Positions 25,416 to 34,868 of a stretch of 64,000 bases of DNA are shown here, piece by piece. Made by a program: the position numbers and the translations under genes. The stretch is taken from positions 620,001 to 684,000 of the forward strand of contig CAVSGF010000002.1 in assembly GCA_963727415.1 (NCBI GenBank), read 5' to 3'. The notes under the pieces are model-generated. The model saw only the letters and a program-made list of their open reading frames with translations, did no database searches and had not been told where the DNA came from. The stretch comes from DASQPR01 sp963727415. GTDB lineage: Bacteria > Actinomycetota > Actinomycetes > Mycobacteriales > Micromonosporaceae. Position 1 is the stretch's first letter, and each line of letters begins with the position of its first letter.

Positions 25416-26618
25416 CTACTTCAGTGCCAGCTTCGGGTTGGTGGCGGCGGTGACCACCCGACCGGGGTCGACGGCGCCGGCGATGATCCGGCCGTCGTCG
25501 AGGATCAGCACGGTGACCAACCGGGTCTCCAGCAGCTTGCCGGTGCCGAACGGGCCGCGCACCGTGGGAAGCGCGCCAAGCAGGGCCTTGAGCTGGCCGG
25601 CCGGACCGCTCGGTGCCGGGGTGGAGCCGGGTGCGGGGCTCGGACCACCCAGCGCCGAGCCAGACGGCGGCCGTACCGCGACGATCGTGGTCCACGCGCT
25701 GCCAATGCTGGCCGCTGCCGGGCCGGCCGGCTTGGAGCCGCCAGGCTGGCCTGGCGAAGCGCCGGGATGCGCGTGGACGTCCGGGCGGATCTCGGTCACC
25801 GTGGCGCCGGCCGGCGGCGTGAACGCGAAGACGCTCGCCTTCGGCTTGGTGAACGACACGCTTGTGAAGCCGATCGAGAACGCCGGCGGCGCATAGTTCT
25901 TGGCGTAAACCTGGATGCGCAGCGGGACGTGCTGCGTGGCGTCGATCGCGACCGTGATCTGGCGGACCAGGGAAGAGTGGTCCTTGGGCGCCACCCGCAG
26001 TTGGTACGCGGAGCGGCCCGCCACGGTCACGTCGGGGCCAACCGTGACGTCGGTCGTGGGGCCGACGAGGGCGAGCAGCCGGCTGACGGCGTCCTGCGGG
26101 CTGAGCGGCAGGCCGCCCAGCCCTTTCGCCAGCGGGCTGGGTAGCGGGCTCGGGAGCAGGTGCGGCGGCATGCTCGGGTTGCCCGGCGACGGCGACGGCG
26201 ACGGCACGCTGGCGTGCGCCACCGTGTTTTTCCGGCTGGACCACAGCCACACATCCGAGCCATCGCGGATGGCATCGGACTCAGCGAGCGAACCCAGCAC
26301 CGCGATCCGGACCTGCCGCGGTCCGGCGTACCAGAACTTGAGGGTGTGGGTCCCGCTGATCAGCGACGTGAACTCCGCGTCGCCGCCGATGCCCGGAAGC
26401 TGCGGCAGGCCGAAGTCGGCAGTCTCGGATAAGGTGCCGGACAATCCATCGACACGGGCGGTCGCCAGATCGGCCAGCAGCGCGCTCGCCGAGCGCGACG
26501 GCAGGGCCGGCGCGGCCGCCGCCATCGCCCGGGCGGCCAGCCCGCCCCCGGCGAGAACCGCTGCGACGCTGAGTGGGGCGAGCCAGCGTGCCAGCGGACG
26601 TGATGCCATGATGGCCAT
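25416..26618 (-). CDS. Secreted LolA-like lipoprotein-carrier-fold protein
   Basis: A 400-aa exported protein: a signal peptide (residues about 1-32, ending in Ala-rich sequence) and a beta-rich domain with features of the LolA/MucB-like fold (DUF2092-type), including FWYAGPRQVRIAVLG, DGSDVWLWSSRKNTVAHASVP and the later VAGRSAYQLRVAPKD. It ends with a Pro/Ser-rich linker and a further beta-like segment. With the downstream ABC-2 ATPase and permease it forms a three-gene unit opposite a two-component system; it probably binds a lipid or lipoprotein outside the membrane. ATG 26618 has GAGGGGG upstream. Confidence 0.78.
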   Translation of the reverse strand: MAIMASRPLARWLAPLSVAAVLAGGGLAARAMAAAAPALPSRSASALLADLATARVDGLSGTLSETADFGLPQLPGIGGDAEFTSLISGTHTLKFWYAGPRQVRIAVLGSLAESDAIRDGSDVWLWSSRKNTVAHASVPSPSPSPGNPSMPPHLLPSPLPSPLAKGLGGLPLSPQDAVSRLLALVGPTTDVTVGPDVTVAGRSAYQLRVAPKDHSSLVRQITVAIDATQHVPLRIQVYAKNYAPPAFSIGFTSVSFTKPKASVFAFTPPAGATVTEIRPDVHAHPGASPGQPGGSKPAGPAAASIGSAWTTIVAVRPPSGSALGGPSPAPGSTPAPSGPAGQLKALLGALPTVRGPFGTGKLLETRLVTVLILDDGRIIAGAVDPGRVVTAATNPKLALK

Positions 26619-26876
26619 GACGAAACCCCCTCGACTCACTCAATCATCTTCCGGGGCACTGTGGCCACTCTGAGACACTTGTGAACATGTGCCTTGTTTT
26701 CGGCGGTCGCTTGGTTGCCCGGCGGCGCCCTCCGGCGAGCGCTGGTGACCTGGCCGTCGCCCACGTGGCGGGCTCCGCTCCGATGCGATCCGGCGCGGTC
26801 GGGTCCCGGCATGATCAACTGCCAGGAGGCTGAGAGATCTAGGGCAACGGGCCCGAACCGTGGCAGGCTTGGTGAC

Positions 26877-27575
26877 GTGCGAATCCTGGTCGTCGAGGAC
26901 GAGCCCCGGCTGGGCCGGGCGCTTCAGCGTGGCCTGTCCGCCGAGGGTTACCTGGTGGACCTGGCCATCGACGGCATCGCCGGCCTGGACGCGGCTCGCC
27001 ATGAGTCCTACGACGTGGTGATCCTCGACATCATGCTGCCCCAGCTGTCCGGCTACCGGGTGGTTCGCGCGCTGCGGGAGGAGAACAACTGGGTTCCGGT
27101 GCTCATGCTCTCCGCCAAGGACGGCGAGTACGACCAGGCCGACGGGCTTGATTGCGGCGCCGACGATTACCTGACCAAGCCGTTCTCATTCGTTGTTCTG
27201 CTGGCCCGGTTGCGGGCATTGATGCGCCGGGGTGCACCGGAACGTCCGGCGATTCTCACCGTCGGCACGCTTTCGCTCGATCCGGCGAGCCGCCGCGTGA
27301 TGCGCGACGGGCAGGAGATCGTGCTGACCGCCCGGGAGTACGCGCTCCTGGAGTACCTGATGCGTCGGCAGGACCAGGTGGTGACCAAGATCGAGTTGTT
27401 GGATCGGGTGTGGGATGCGAGTGCCGACACCGATCCGAACGTGGTTGAGGTATATGTCGGATACCTTCGCCGCAAGATCGACCAACCGTTCGGGCGCCGC
27501 TCCTTGCAGACCGTGCGCGGGGCGGGCTACCGCCTCGTCAACGATGCCGACACCCACAGTTTCGCCACCGCATAG
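26877..27575 (+). CDS. OmpR-family response regulator
   Basis: A 232-aa regulator: receiver domain with acidic pocket VVEDEP, phospho-acceptor Asp at about residue 51 in VILDIMLP, and switch Lys in DDYLTKPF. An OmpR/PhoB winged helix follows (LTAREYALLEYLMRRQDQVVTKIELLDRVWD...VRGAGYRL). GTG 26877 starts the usual RILVVEDE strand; a CAGGCT hexamer ends 7 nt upstream and may be a -10. The histidine kinase follows after 10 bp. The divergent LolA/ABC-2 operon is the likely target. Confidence 0.92.
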   Translation: MRILVVEDEPRLGRALQRGLSAEGYLVDLAIDGIAGLDAARHESYDVVILDIMLPQLSGYRVVRALREENNWVPVLMLSAKDGEYDQADGLDCGADDYLTKPFSFVVLLARLRALMRRGAPERPAILTVGTLSLDPASRRVMRDGQEIVLTAREYALLEYLMRRQDQVVTKIELLDRVWDASADTDPNVVEVYVGYLRRKIDQPFGRRSLQTVRGAGYRLVNDADTHSFATA

Positions 27576-27585
27576 GATCGCTGCC

Positions 27586-28980
27586 GTGCGCTGGTACCGC
27601 CGGATGTCCCTGCGAGCACGGCTGATCGTGATCGGCGCAGGCGGCCTGGCCGCCGCGCTCGCCCTCGGCGGCCTGCTGATCCTGCTGGTGCTCAACTTCG
27701 CGGTGATCCGGTCGGTGGACCAGAGCAGCAAGCAGACCGCGCGCGAGGTGGGTGCCCTGGTCGAGGCGGGCAACCTGCCCGATCCGATCCCGACCGCGGG
27801 CACCTCGCTGGTGCAGGTCCTGACCGAGGACGGCACCATCGTCTCGGCCACCGCCGGGGCGGATCGCTCCACGCCATTGCTGGACGAGGCGGAGCTGCGC
27901 GAGGCCAAGTCGGGCGAGACCGTGGAGGTGTCCGGTCGCCGGGTCGGCACCCAGGGCACCTTGAGAGTGGTGGAACGCACCGCCGGCGAGGGCAGCAAGC
28001 GCCGCTACGTCGTGGTCGCCACGCCGACCAAGATCGTGCGGCAGAGCATCGAGACCGTCCGCAACATGCTGCTGGTGGCGTATCCATTGCTGCTCGCCGG
28101 CCTCGCGGTCCTGGCCTGGCGGGTCGTCGGCGCCGCGCTGCGCCCGGTGGAGGAGCTGCGGCTCGGCGCCGAGCAGATCAGCGCCCGGAGCAACCGCGCC
28201 GGACCTCTCCCGGTACCTGACGGAGACGACGAGGTGCACCGGCTCGCGGTGACGTTGAACGACATGCTGGACCGGCTGGACGCGGGCCGGGCCCGGCAGC
28301 GGGCCTTCGTCGCCGACGCCGCTCACGAACTGCGCAGCCCGATCGCGAGCATGCGCACCCAGCTTGAGGTGGCCGACCGCCTGGACGAGCCGGCACCGGC
28401 CGCGGATCTGCTGACCGATGTGACCCGGCTGAGCCGGCTGGTGGACGACCTGCTGTTGCTGGCTCGCGCGGACGAGGGCGATCCAGCGCTCCTGCTCGAC
28501 GAGGCGGTTGATATCGCTGAGGTGGCCCGCGAGGCGGCGGCGAGCCAGGCCGGCGCGCGGGTGCTGGTCACCGCGGAGGGCGATGCTCCGGTCTGGACCG
28601 TCGGCGATCCGGTGTCGATGCGGCGGGTGGTCGACAACCTGGTCGCGAACGCGGTCCGGCACGCGTCGACGCGTGTGGTGATCGAGACGAGCGGCGCCGG
28701 CGCCGACGCGGTACGGCTGCGGGTGATCGACGACGGGCCGGGCATTCCAGCCGAGGACCGGGAGCGGGTGTTCGACCGGTTCACCCGGCTGGACAACGCA
28801 CGCCACCGGGACGAGGGCGGCGCCGGGCTGGGGCTGGCGATAGTCCGGGAACTGCTACGCCAGCATTCTGGCACGATCGAACTGGGCGACGCCGGGCCCG
28901 GCCTCAAAGTCGACGTGGTGATGCCGGCGCACCACCCGAAGAACGATCTGGCGTCAGAGGCTGAAGTCGGCGCCGCGTAG
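27586..28980 (+). CDS. Sensor histidine kinase
   Basis: A 464-aa membrane kinase: first membrane helix at about residues 17-42, an extracellular sensor of about 110 residues, a second helix at about 160-180, a HAMP domain, the phospho-acceptor His at residue 247 (DAAHELRSPIASM), and an ATPase domain with N-box NLVANAVRHA, DDGPGIP and GGAGLGLAIV. It pairs with the preceding response regulator. Its 3' end overlaps the convergent gene by 27 bp. Confidence 0.92.
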   Translation: MRWYRRMSLRARLIVIGAGGLAAALALGGLLILLVLNFAVIRSVDQSSKQTAREVGALVEAGNLPDPIPTAGTSLVQVLTEDGTIVSATAGADRSTPLLDEAELREAKSGETVEVSGRRVGTQGTLRVVERTAGEGSKRRYVVVATPTKIVRQSIETVRNMLLVAYPLLLAGLAVLAWRVVGAALRPVEELRLGAEQISARSNRAGPLPVPDGDDEVHRLAVTLNDMLDRLDAGRARQRAFVADAAHELRSPIASMRTQLEVADRLDEPAPAADLLTDVTRLSRLVDDLLLLARADEGDPALLLDEAVDIAEVAREAAASQAGARVLVTAEGDAPVWTVGDPVSMRRVVDNLVANAVRHASTRVVIETSGAGADAVRLRVIDDGPGIPAEDRERVFDRFTRLDNARHRDEGGAGLGLAIVRELLRQHSGTIELGDAGPGLKVDVVMPAHHPKNDLASEAEVGAA

Positions 28981-29613
28981 CCGGGCCACGGCCGGGTCCG
29001 GTCCGGCAAGCTCGACGTTGCTGACCCGCTGCCGGCCGTTCAGGAACAGTATGATCTCGCCCACATCGCCGGTCATGGTCACTTCTGGCCCGTCGCCGCG
29101 GTCGCGCTGCCCGCGGCCCGCGATGATCGGCTGGTCCGATCCGGTGACGTTGACGGTGACGAGGCCCGGGAACTGCCGAAGCCGTAGGCGGGTTAGCAGC
29201 CGCAGTTGCCTGGACAGGACCCGTGCCACCGCGGGATCGAGCGGTCGAGGCGCCGCCTCGCCATCGGCGCGCCGCGCGTCCTCGGTGTGAATGAAGAACT
29301 CGGCGGTGTTGGTGGCGTTGTCGGTGCTGGTCAGCGCTGCCAAGCTGTACCAGGGCGGGTTGCGGATCAGGTCGATGAGCTCTTCGAACGAGTGGGATCT
29401 GGCGGTGGCGGCCTGAACCGCGGCGGTGTGCTTGGCGAACAGCGGCAGGGTGATGCCGGCCGCCGCGTCCGGCCGCCGTTCCCTGATCACGATGTGCGCG
29501 GCCAGGTCTTTTGTGGTCCACGGCGAGCACAGGGTTGGCCGGTCCGGACCGAGTTCGGTCAGTACGTCGCAGAAGTTGGCGCGCTCGATCCGCGCCGCTC
29601 GTTCAGCAACCAT
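28954..29613 (-). CDS. TIGR03085-family (DinB/mycothiol-dependent isomerase-like) protein
   Basis: A 219-aa protein of the actinobacterial TIGR03085 family, related to mycothiol-dependent maleylpyruvate isomerase and DinB four-helix bundles. The metal-site region includes TLCSPWTTKDLAAHIVIRERRPD (first His) and the conserved AEFFIHTEDARRA (second His), with a C-terminal beta domain holding GDVGEIILFLNGR. The chemistry is unknown; thiol transfer is typical of relatives. TAGGAT lies 8 nt upstream of the ATG and may be its -10. Confidence 0.85.
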   Translation of the reverse strand: MVAERAARIERANFCDVLTELGPDRPTLCSPWTTKDLAAHIVIRERRPDAAAGITLPLFAKHTAAVQAATARSHSFEELIDLIRNPPWYSLAALTSTDNATNTAEFFIHTEDARRADGEAAPRPLDPAVARVLSRQLRLLTRLRLRQFPGLVTVNVTGSDQPIIAGRGQRDRGDGPEVTMTGDVGEIILFLNGRQRVSNVELAGPDPAVARLRGADFSL

Positions 29614-29710
29614 GATTGACCATCCTAGATCACCGATGGACCCTCGCCCCGACCCGATCTAATGCCCGCGAGGCCACGCCCGGTAAGGACCGGAACCGCA
29701 TCGCGCCTGA

Positions 29711-29716
29711 TACAAA
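29711..29716 (+). promoter_or_regulatory. -10-like box for a leaderless ABC exporter mRNA
   Basis: TACAAA ends 6 nt before the ATG at 29723. The last base departs from the TANNNT pattern, so this is the weakest of the set. Confidence 0.35.
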
Positions 29717-29722
29717 TTACGT

Positions 29723-31642
29723 ATGACTCCACAGCCCGGCGCCCTGAAAGAGGGCCTGAAGGTGCTGCGCCGGGCGATCCGGGACGAGCCTGGCGTGTTC
29801 GCGTTCGCCGTCGCCGGCAGCTGCCTGTTCAGCCTGATGACGGTGGCCAGCGCGTATGTGACCGGCGCGATCGTCGGTCACGTGATCATGCCGGCGTTCG
29901 CGAGCGGCCAGGTTACCCGTGGTGCTCTGGCCGCGGCCGCGGCTGCGGTGCTCGGAGTGGCAGCGCTCAAGGTGGCCGGGATCTTCGGCCGCAGGCTCGG
30001 CGCCGGGTCCATGCAGTACCGGTTGCAGGCACGCTATCGTCGCGCGGTCACCAGGCGGTACCTCGAGCTACCGATCGAGTGGCACCAGAAGCACGCTACC
30101 GGGACCCTGCTGTCGAACGCGAACGCCGACGTCGAGGCGGCGTGGTACCCGATCGCGCCGCTGCCGTTCGCGGTCGGCACCATGGTGATGCTGGTCGCCG
30201 CCGTGGCGTCGCTGTTCGTGGTGGACTGGGCGCTGGCGATGGTCAGCCTCTTGGTGTTCCCGGGCCTGTTCGCGGCGAACTTCTGGTACGCCCGCCGGAT
30301 GTCGCCTCGCATCAGCCACGCGCAGGCGCTGCGCGCGCGGCTGTCGGCGGCGGCGCACGAGAGCTTCGACGGCGCGCTCGTCGTCAAGACCATGGGACGA
30401 GAGTCCCATGAGACCGAGCGCTTCGCCGCCCACGCCGCCGAGCTGCGCGACGCCATGATCCAGGTCGGCCGGGTCCGCGGCATGTTCGATCCGATCCTGG
30501 ATGCCCTGCCCAGCCTGGGCACCCTCGGTGTGCTCGTGGTGGGCGGGCTGCGGCTACGAGCCGGGGCCGTGAGCGTTGCCGACGTGATCAGCGTGGCCTT
30601 CCTGTTCAGCGTCCTGGCGGTTCCGGTGAGGGCGATCGGATTCGTGCTGGGCGAGCTTCCCCGGGCCGCGGTCGGCTGGCGCCGGGTGAACAATGTGCTG
30701 ACGGCGACCGGATCGATGCCGTACGGGACCGGACACGTGCCCGGTCACGGGCCGGTCGGGCTCCGGTTCGACGAGGTGACGTTCCGCTATGAGGGCGGGC
30801 CGGCCGTGCTATCCGGCGTCAGCTTCGACGTTCCGGCCGGCAAGACGGTGGCGCTGGTCGGGCCGACCGGCTCCGGCAAGTCGACGATCGCCGCGCTCGC
30901 GGCCCGGCTGGTGGACCCGGACTCGGGCCGCGTGACGATCGCGGGTGTCGACGCCCGTACCCTCTCGTCGGCCGCCCTGACCGAGACGGTTGCCCTGGTC
31001 CCGCAACTCCCGTTCATCTTCGATGACACGATTGCGGGCAACGTGTCGCTGGACCGTGCCAGCGCCGATCAGGTACGGGTCAAGTCGGCGCTGGCCGTGG
31101 CCCAAGCCGATGGCTTCATCGCTCGCCTGCCGGACGGTCTGGCGACCCCGGTCGGCGAGCGCGGAACCTCCCTGTCCGGCGGCCAGCGTCAGAGATTGGC
31201 GCTGGCCAGAGCCCTGGCCGGCCGCCCCCGGCTGATCATCATCGACGACGCCACGAGCGCCGTCGATCCACGTGTGGAGGCGGCCATCCTGGCCGGGCTG
31301 CGCGAGGCGGACACCGCCGCGTCGTTGCTTCTGGTGGCGTACCGGCGGGCCACCATCGCGCTCGCCGACCTGGTGATCTATGTCGAGGGCGGCCGGGTTC
31401 TCGCCATCGGAACGCACCAGGAACTGCTCGCCACCAGCCCCGGATACGCCGACCTGGTCAACGCGTACGAGAAGCGAGCCGCCGCCGACGGTGGTCGGCT
31501 CGACGCCGCTGGCTTCGACGCCGCTGGCTTCGACGCCGCTGGCTTCGACGCCGCTGGCTTCGACCCCTGGCTTCGAGCCGTGGCTTCGACGCCGCTGGCT
31601 TCGCCGACGCCGAAACCGCCTCTGACGATCTGGAGAAGGTGA
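29723..31642 (+). CDS. ABC half-exporter with degenerate ATP site
   Basis: A 639-aa membrane-ATPase fusion: six transmembrane helices (residues about 20-320) and a nucleotide-binding domain with Walker A GPTGSGKST near residue 380 and an intact LSGGQRQ signature. The Walker B end reads IIDDATSAVD, with Asp instead of the catalytic Glu, and the H-loop reads VAYRRAT, with Tyr instead of His. This is the degenerate half of a heterodimeric type-IV exporter. The C-terminal tail contains four AAGFD pentapeptides from 15-bp repeats. The partner gene starts 7 bp downstream. Substrate unknown (drug or lipid likely). Confidence 0.9.
   Translation: MTPQPGALKEGLKVLRRAIRDEPGVFAFAVAGSCLFSLMTVASAYVTGAIVGHVIMPAFASGQVTRGALAAAAAAVLGVAALKVAGIFGRRLGAGSMQYRLQARYRRAVTRRYLELPIEWHQKHATGTLLSNANADVEAAWYPIAPLPFAVGTMVMLVAAVASLFVVDWALAMVSLLVFPGLFAANFWYARRMSPRISHAQALRARLSAAAHESFDGALVVKTMGRESHETERFAAHAAELRDAMIQVGRVRGMFDPILDALPSLGTLGVLVVGGLRLRAGAVSVADVISVAFLFSVLAVPVRAIGFVLGELPRAAVGWRRVNNVLTATGSMPYGTGHVPGHGPVGLRFDEVTFRYEGGPAVLSGVSFDVPAGKTVALVGPTGSGKSTIAALAARLVDPDSGRVTIAGVDARTLSSAALTETVALVPQLPFIFDDTIAGNVSLDRASADQVRVKSALAVAQADGFIARLPDGLATPVGERGTSLSGGQRQRLALARALAGRPRLIIIDDATSAVDPRVEAAILAGLREADTAASLLLVAYRRATIALADLVIYVEGGRVLAIGTHQELLATSPGYADLVNAYEKRAAADGGRLDAAGFDAAGFDAAGFDAAGFDPWLRAVASTPLASPTPKPPLTIWRR
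31502..31561 (+). repeat. 15-bp tandem repeat, 4 units, at the ABC exporter C-terminus
   Basis: Four exact GACGCCGCTGGCTTC units, followed to about 31600 by diverged copies in which the frame register is disturbed. They encode AAGFD repeats. Confidence 0.92.
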
Positions 31643-31649
31643 GCCGCGC

Positions 31650-33414
31650 ATGAGCGCCCGCGACGAGTCCACCCTGTCCGTCATCCGCCGGGGCTTGGCC
31701 CTGACACCGGCGGTCCGCAACGGGCTGGCCGGAACCCTCGGCCTCGCCCTGCTCGGCACCCTGGGCAAGGTGGCCATCCCGGTCGCCGTGCAGCAGGGCA
31801 TGGACCATGGGCTGACCGTTCCGGGCGGACCCGACATGGCGGTGGTTTACCAGGTGGTGGCGATCGCGTTCGTGGTGCTGTCGGTCACGCTCTACTGCAC
31901 GTACCTGATGAACGTGCGGCTCTACACGGTGAGCGAGACCGCGCTTGCCGAGATCCGGACCCGTACGTTCCGGCATATCCACGATCTGTCGATGCTGCAC
32001 CAGCAGGCGGAGCGGCGCGGATCGCTGGTGGCGCGGGTCAGCACCGACGTCGACCAGATCAGTCAGTTCCTGCAATGGGGCGGCGTGATCCTGCTGGTCT
32101 CGACCGGTCAGCTGATCATCACCACCATGGTGATGGCCGCCTATTCGTGGCAGCTGACGCTGCTGGTGTGGATCGCGTTCCTGCCGCTGGCGCTGGTCAT
32201 CCGCGGCCTGCAGAAGCAGCTGTCGGTCCGGTATCTGCTGGTGCGCGAGAAGATCGGGGCGATGCTGGCGGCGGTCGCCGAGTCGGTCGTCGGCGCCGGC
32301 GTGATCCGCGCGTACGGCGTCGCGCGCCGGACCTCCGGCCGGATCGACCGCGCCATCGAGGAGAACCGGCAGGCGCAGTACCGGGCGCAGCGGATCAACG
32401 TGATCAGCTTCAGTACCGGCGAGATCGCGGCCGCGCTCGCCACCGCCGGGACCGTGATCCTCGGCATCCACCTGGGCCTCGGCGGGCACCTCAGCGTCGG
32501 GGCAGTTGACCGCGTTCCTGTTCCTGGTCACCCTGTTCGTTCAGCCGGTGCAGATCGCCACCGAGGTGCTCAACGAGGCGCAGAACGCGATCGCCGGCTG
32601 GCGCCGGGTGCTCGATGTGCTGGCCACGCCGCCGGACGTCGTCGACCCGGGGCACCGCGGGCGGCACCTGCCGCGTGGGCCCGTCGAGATCGACTTCGCG
32701 CAGGTCGGGTTCGCCTACCCGGGCGGGCCAGAGGTGCTGTCCGATGTGCATCTGACCATCCCGGCGCGTACCCGGGTGGCCGTGGTCGGCGAGACCGGGA
32801 GTGGCAAGACCACGTTCGCGAAGCTGCTCACCCGGCTGATGGACCCGTCGCGCGGTTCGGTCGCGCTGGCCGGCATCCCGCTCACCGACGTCAGCTTCAC
32901 GTCCCTGCGCGAGCGTGTGGTGATGGTGCCGCAGGAAGGCTTCCTATTCGACTCGACGGTGGCGGAGAATGTCCGCTTCGGCACGTCGGCGTCGGATGCC
33001 GAGATCGGCGCGGCGTTCCGGGAACTCGGGCTCGGCGACTGGATCGACGGGCTGCCGGCCGGGTTGCGGACCAGTGTGGGGGAGCGCGGCGAGGCGTTGT
33101 CGGTGGGCGAGCGGCAGCTGGTCGCGCTGGCGCGGGCGTACATCGCTGATCCGGACCTGCTGGTGCTGGACGAGGCGACCAGCGCCGTGGATCCGGCGAC
33201 CGAGGTCCGGCTGCAGCGGGCGCTTGATGCGCTGACCCGAGGGCGGACCACGGTGGCCATCGCGCACCGGCTGTCCACCGCCGAGGCGGCCGACGAGGTG
33301 ATCGTTGTCGACAATGGACGGGTAGTCGCCCGCGGGCCTCACCATGAGCTGGTCAGAGAGCATGACTCTGTGTACGGGCGTCTGCACGCATCGTGGTTAG
33401 CGCAGGTAACGTAG
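31650..33414 (+). pseudogene. ABC half-exporter, catalytic partner, frameshifted as read
   Basis: The reading frame from ATG 31650 encodes six membrane helices up to about 32500, and the rest (to 33414) is in the next frame and encodes the end of the membrane domain and a full nucleotide-binding domain. Removing one G from GGGG at 32499-32502 restores GGHLSVGQLTAFLFLVTLF and a protein of about 587 aa. The ATPase has Walker A GETGSGKTT, a canonical LDEATSAVD and IAHRLST, but a changed signature LSVGERQ, which is complementary to the degenerate partner upstream. A sequencing or assembly error is the simplest explanation. GGAGAAGG precedes the ATG. Confidence 0.85.
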
Positions 33415-33544
33415 GCCCGCTCCGGTGGCTTGTGGGTAGCATCGCCCGCATGAAGTAGTCCGCACGGCCAACAGAGGCAAAACGTTTGTCCAACGTGGGT
33501 GTCAAATACGGTGATAAACGCGGTGCGCCGGGCAGTATGGTGCG

Positions 33545-34636
33545 GTGACCCCCGGTTTGCCTTCGAGTCCGTTGTTGCGCTCGACACTCTGGCGCCGGCG
33601 CCGCCTCGTCATTATCGGCGTGGTGGTGCTGGCCGTCCTTGCCATCGGGCTTCCGATGACCATCGGCTGGCCGGTCGATCTCGGCGGCAGCACCGAGACC
33701 GCCCAGCACACGCCGCTGGTCTCGGCCACCACCAAGGCGCCGTCGCCGGCGCCGACCACGGCTCCGCTGGTGGCGTTCGACCCGGACCAGGACGCGATCC
33801 TGCCCACGCACCGGATCGTCGCTTTCTACGCGGTGCCGAACGCCGCCGCGACCGGCCCGGCGTACAAGCTGTCGTCGAGCATGCTCAAACGCCTGCGGGC
33901 CCAGGGTGCCGAGTATCAGAAGCTGGATCCCTCGCATCCGGTGAAGCTGGGCATCGACTTGGTGGTGAGCGTCCCGGACCGGTTCAAGGGCAAGGACGGC
34001 AGCTACAGCCATCACGTGTCGGCCAAGACGATCGATCAGTACGTGGACTTCTGCGAGAAGCACGACCTGCTGCTCTTCCTCGACCTGGACATCGGGTGGT
34101 CGGACCCGCTGACCGAGCTGATGTCCTTCCGGAAGTACCTGAAGCTGCCTTTCGTCGAGGTGGCCATCGACCCGGAATGGATGTTCCCGCGGCATAACGG
34201 CATTCCCGGCATCAACCTGTCCAACGTGCGGGCCAGCGACCTCAATCCGCTCATCAAGGCGGTCGCGGAGATGCCGATGAAGTACCACGTGCCGCGCAAG
34301 GTGATGATCATCCATCAGTACCGGGGCGACGGCGACGGCAAGTCGAACCCGTTCAACCCGCGGTATTCCGAGATCGCCGACAAACGCAACCTGCTCAACG
34401 ACCCGCGGGTCGACCTGGTCATCCACATCGATTCGGTGGGCGGCTGGCCCGGCGACATCGCCCTCAAGGAGAGCCAGTACAAGAAGTGGGTGGCCAAGGA
34501 CATGGCGAAGTACGGCAACTTCAAGTACGGCGGATTCAAGATCTTCTACAAGCTGGAGTCAAGGCACCGGCTGATGACGCCGAAGGAAGTCATGTCGATG
34601 AAGCCGGCGCCGATGGTCATCACGTACGGCAACTGA
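33545..34636 (+). CDS. Membrane-anchored hypothetical protein with possible barrel fold
   Basis: A 363-aa protein: a basic N-terminus, one hydrophobic segment at about residues 20-42, a Thr/Pro/Ala-rich linker to about 80, and a globular extracytoplasmic domain. That domain shows alternating hydrophobic strands (IVAFYAV, GIDLVVSV, LLLFLDLDIGW, FVEVAIDPEW, KVMIIHQY, VDLVIHIDSVGG, YGGFKIFYKLES), resembling a TIM-barrel such as a glycoside hydrolase-like fold, with acidic residues at strand ends. No family name can be given. GTG start; a TATGGT hexamer lies close upstream. Confidence 0.7.
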   Translation: MTPGLPSSPLLRSTLWRRRRLVIIGVVVLAVLAIGLPMTIGWPVDLGGSTETAQHTPLVSATTKAPSPAPTTAPLVAFDPDQDAILPTHRIVAFYAVPNAAATGPAYKLSSSMLKRLRAQGAEYQKLDPSHPVKLGIDLVVSVPDRFKGKDGSYSHHVSAKTIDQYVDFCEKHDLLLFLDLDIGWSDPLTELMSFRKYLKLPFVEVAIDPEWMFPRHNGIPGINLSNVRASDLNPLIKAVAEMPMKYHVPRKVMIIHQYRGDGDGKSNPFNPRYSEIADKRNLLNDPRVDLVIHIDSVGGWPGDIALKESQYKKWVAKDMAKYGNFKYGGFKIFYKLESRHRLMTPKEVMSMKPAPMVITYGN

Positions 34637-34868
34637 CAGCTCGCGCGCAGGGGCCGGACGGATCGGCGGTTACTCGCCGCGGCGTACCGGCAGGCTCAGT
34701 GGTCCCCTGATGGTGGTGGCGTTTCGCCGCCGGACCCGGCCGGCCCGCCGCAGCCCGGGCATCCGCTCGGCCAGCGCCCGTAGCGCGACCGTTGCGGCAA
34801 GCGCTGGGGCGGGCGGCGCGCTGTGGCGAACGTTGTCAGCGCGGGTGCTGATGCCGAGCGGAGTCCGA

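Noticed and set aside
32506..33414. Separate stand-alone ABC ATPase gene starting at TTG 32506
   Set aside because: It begins in mid-helix of the membrane domain and has no ribosome-binding site; a single-base shift from the upstream frame explains it better.
34640..34868. Gene between the 363-aa membrane protein and tetR
   Set aside because: Frames here are antisense or out-of-frame extensions of neighbours; no start with support was seen.
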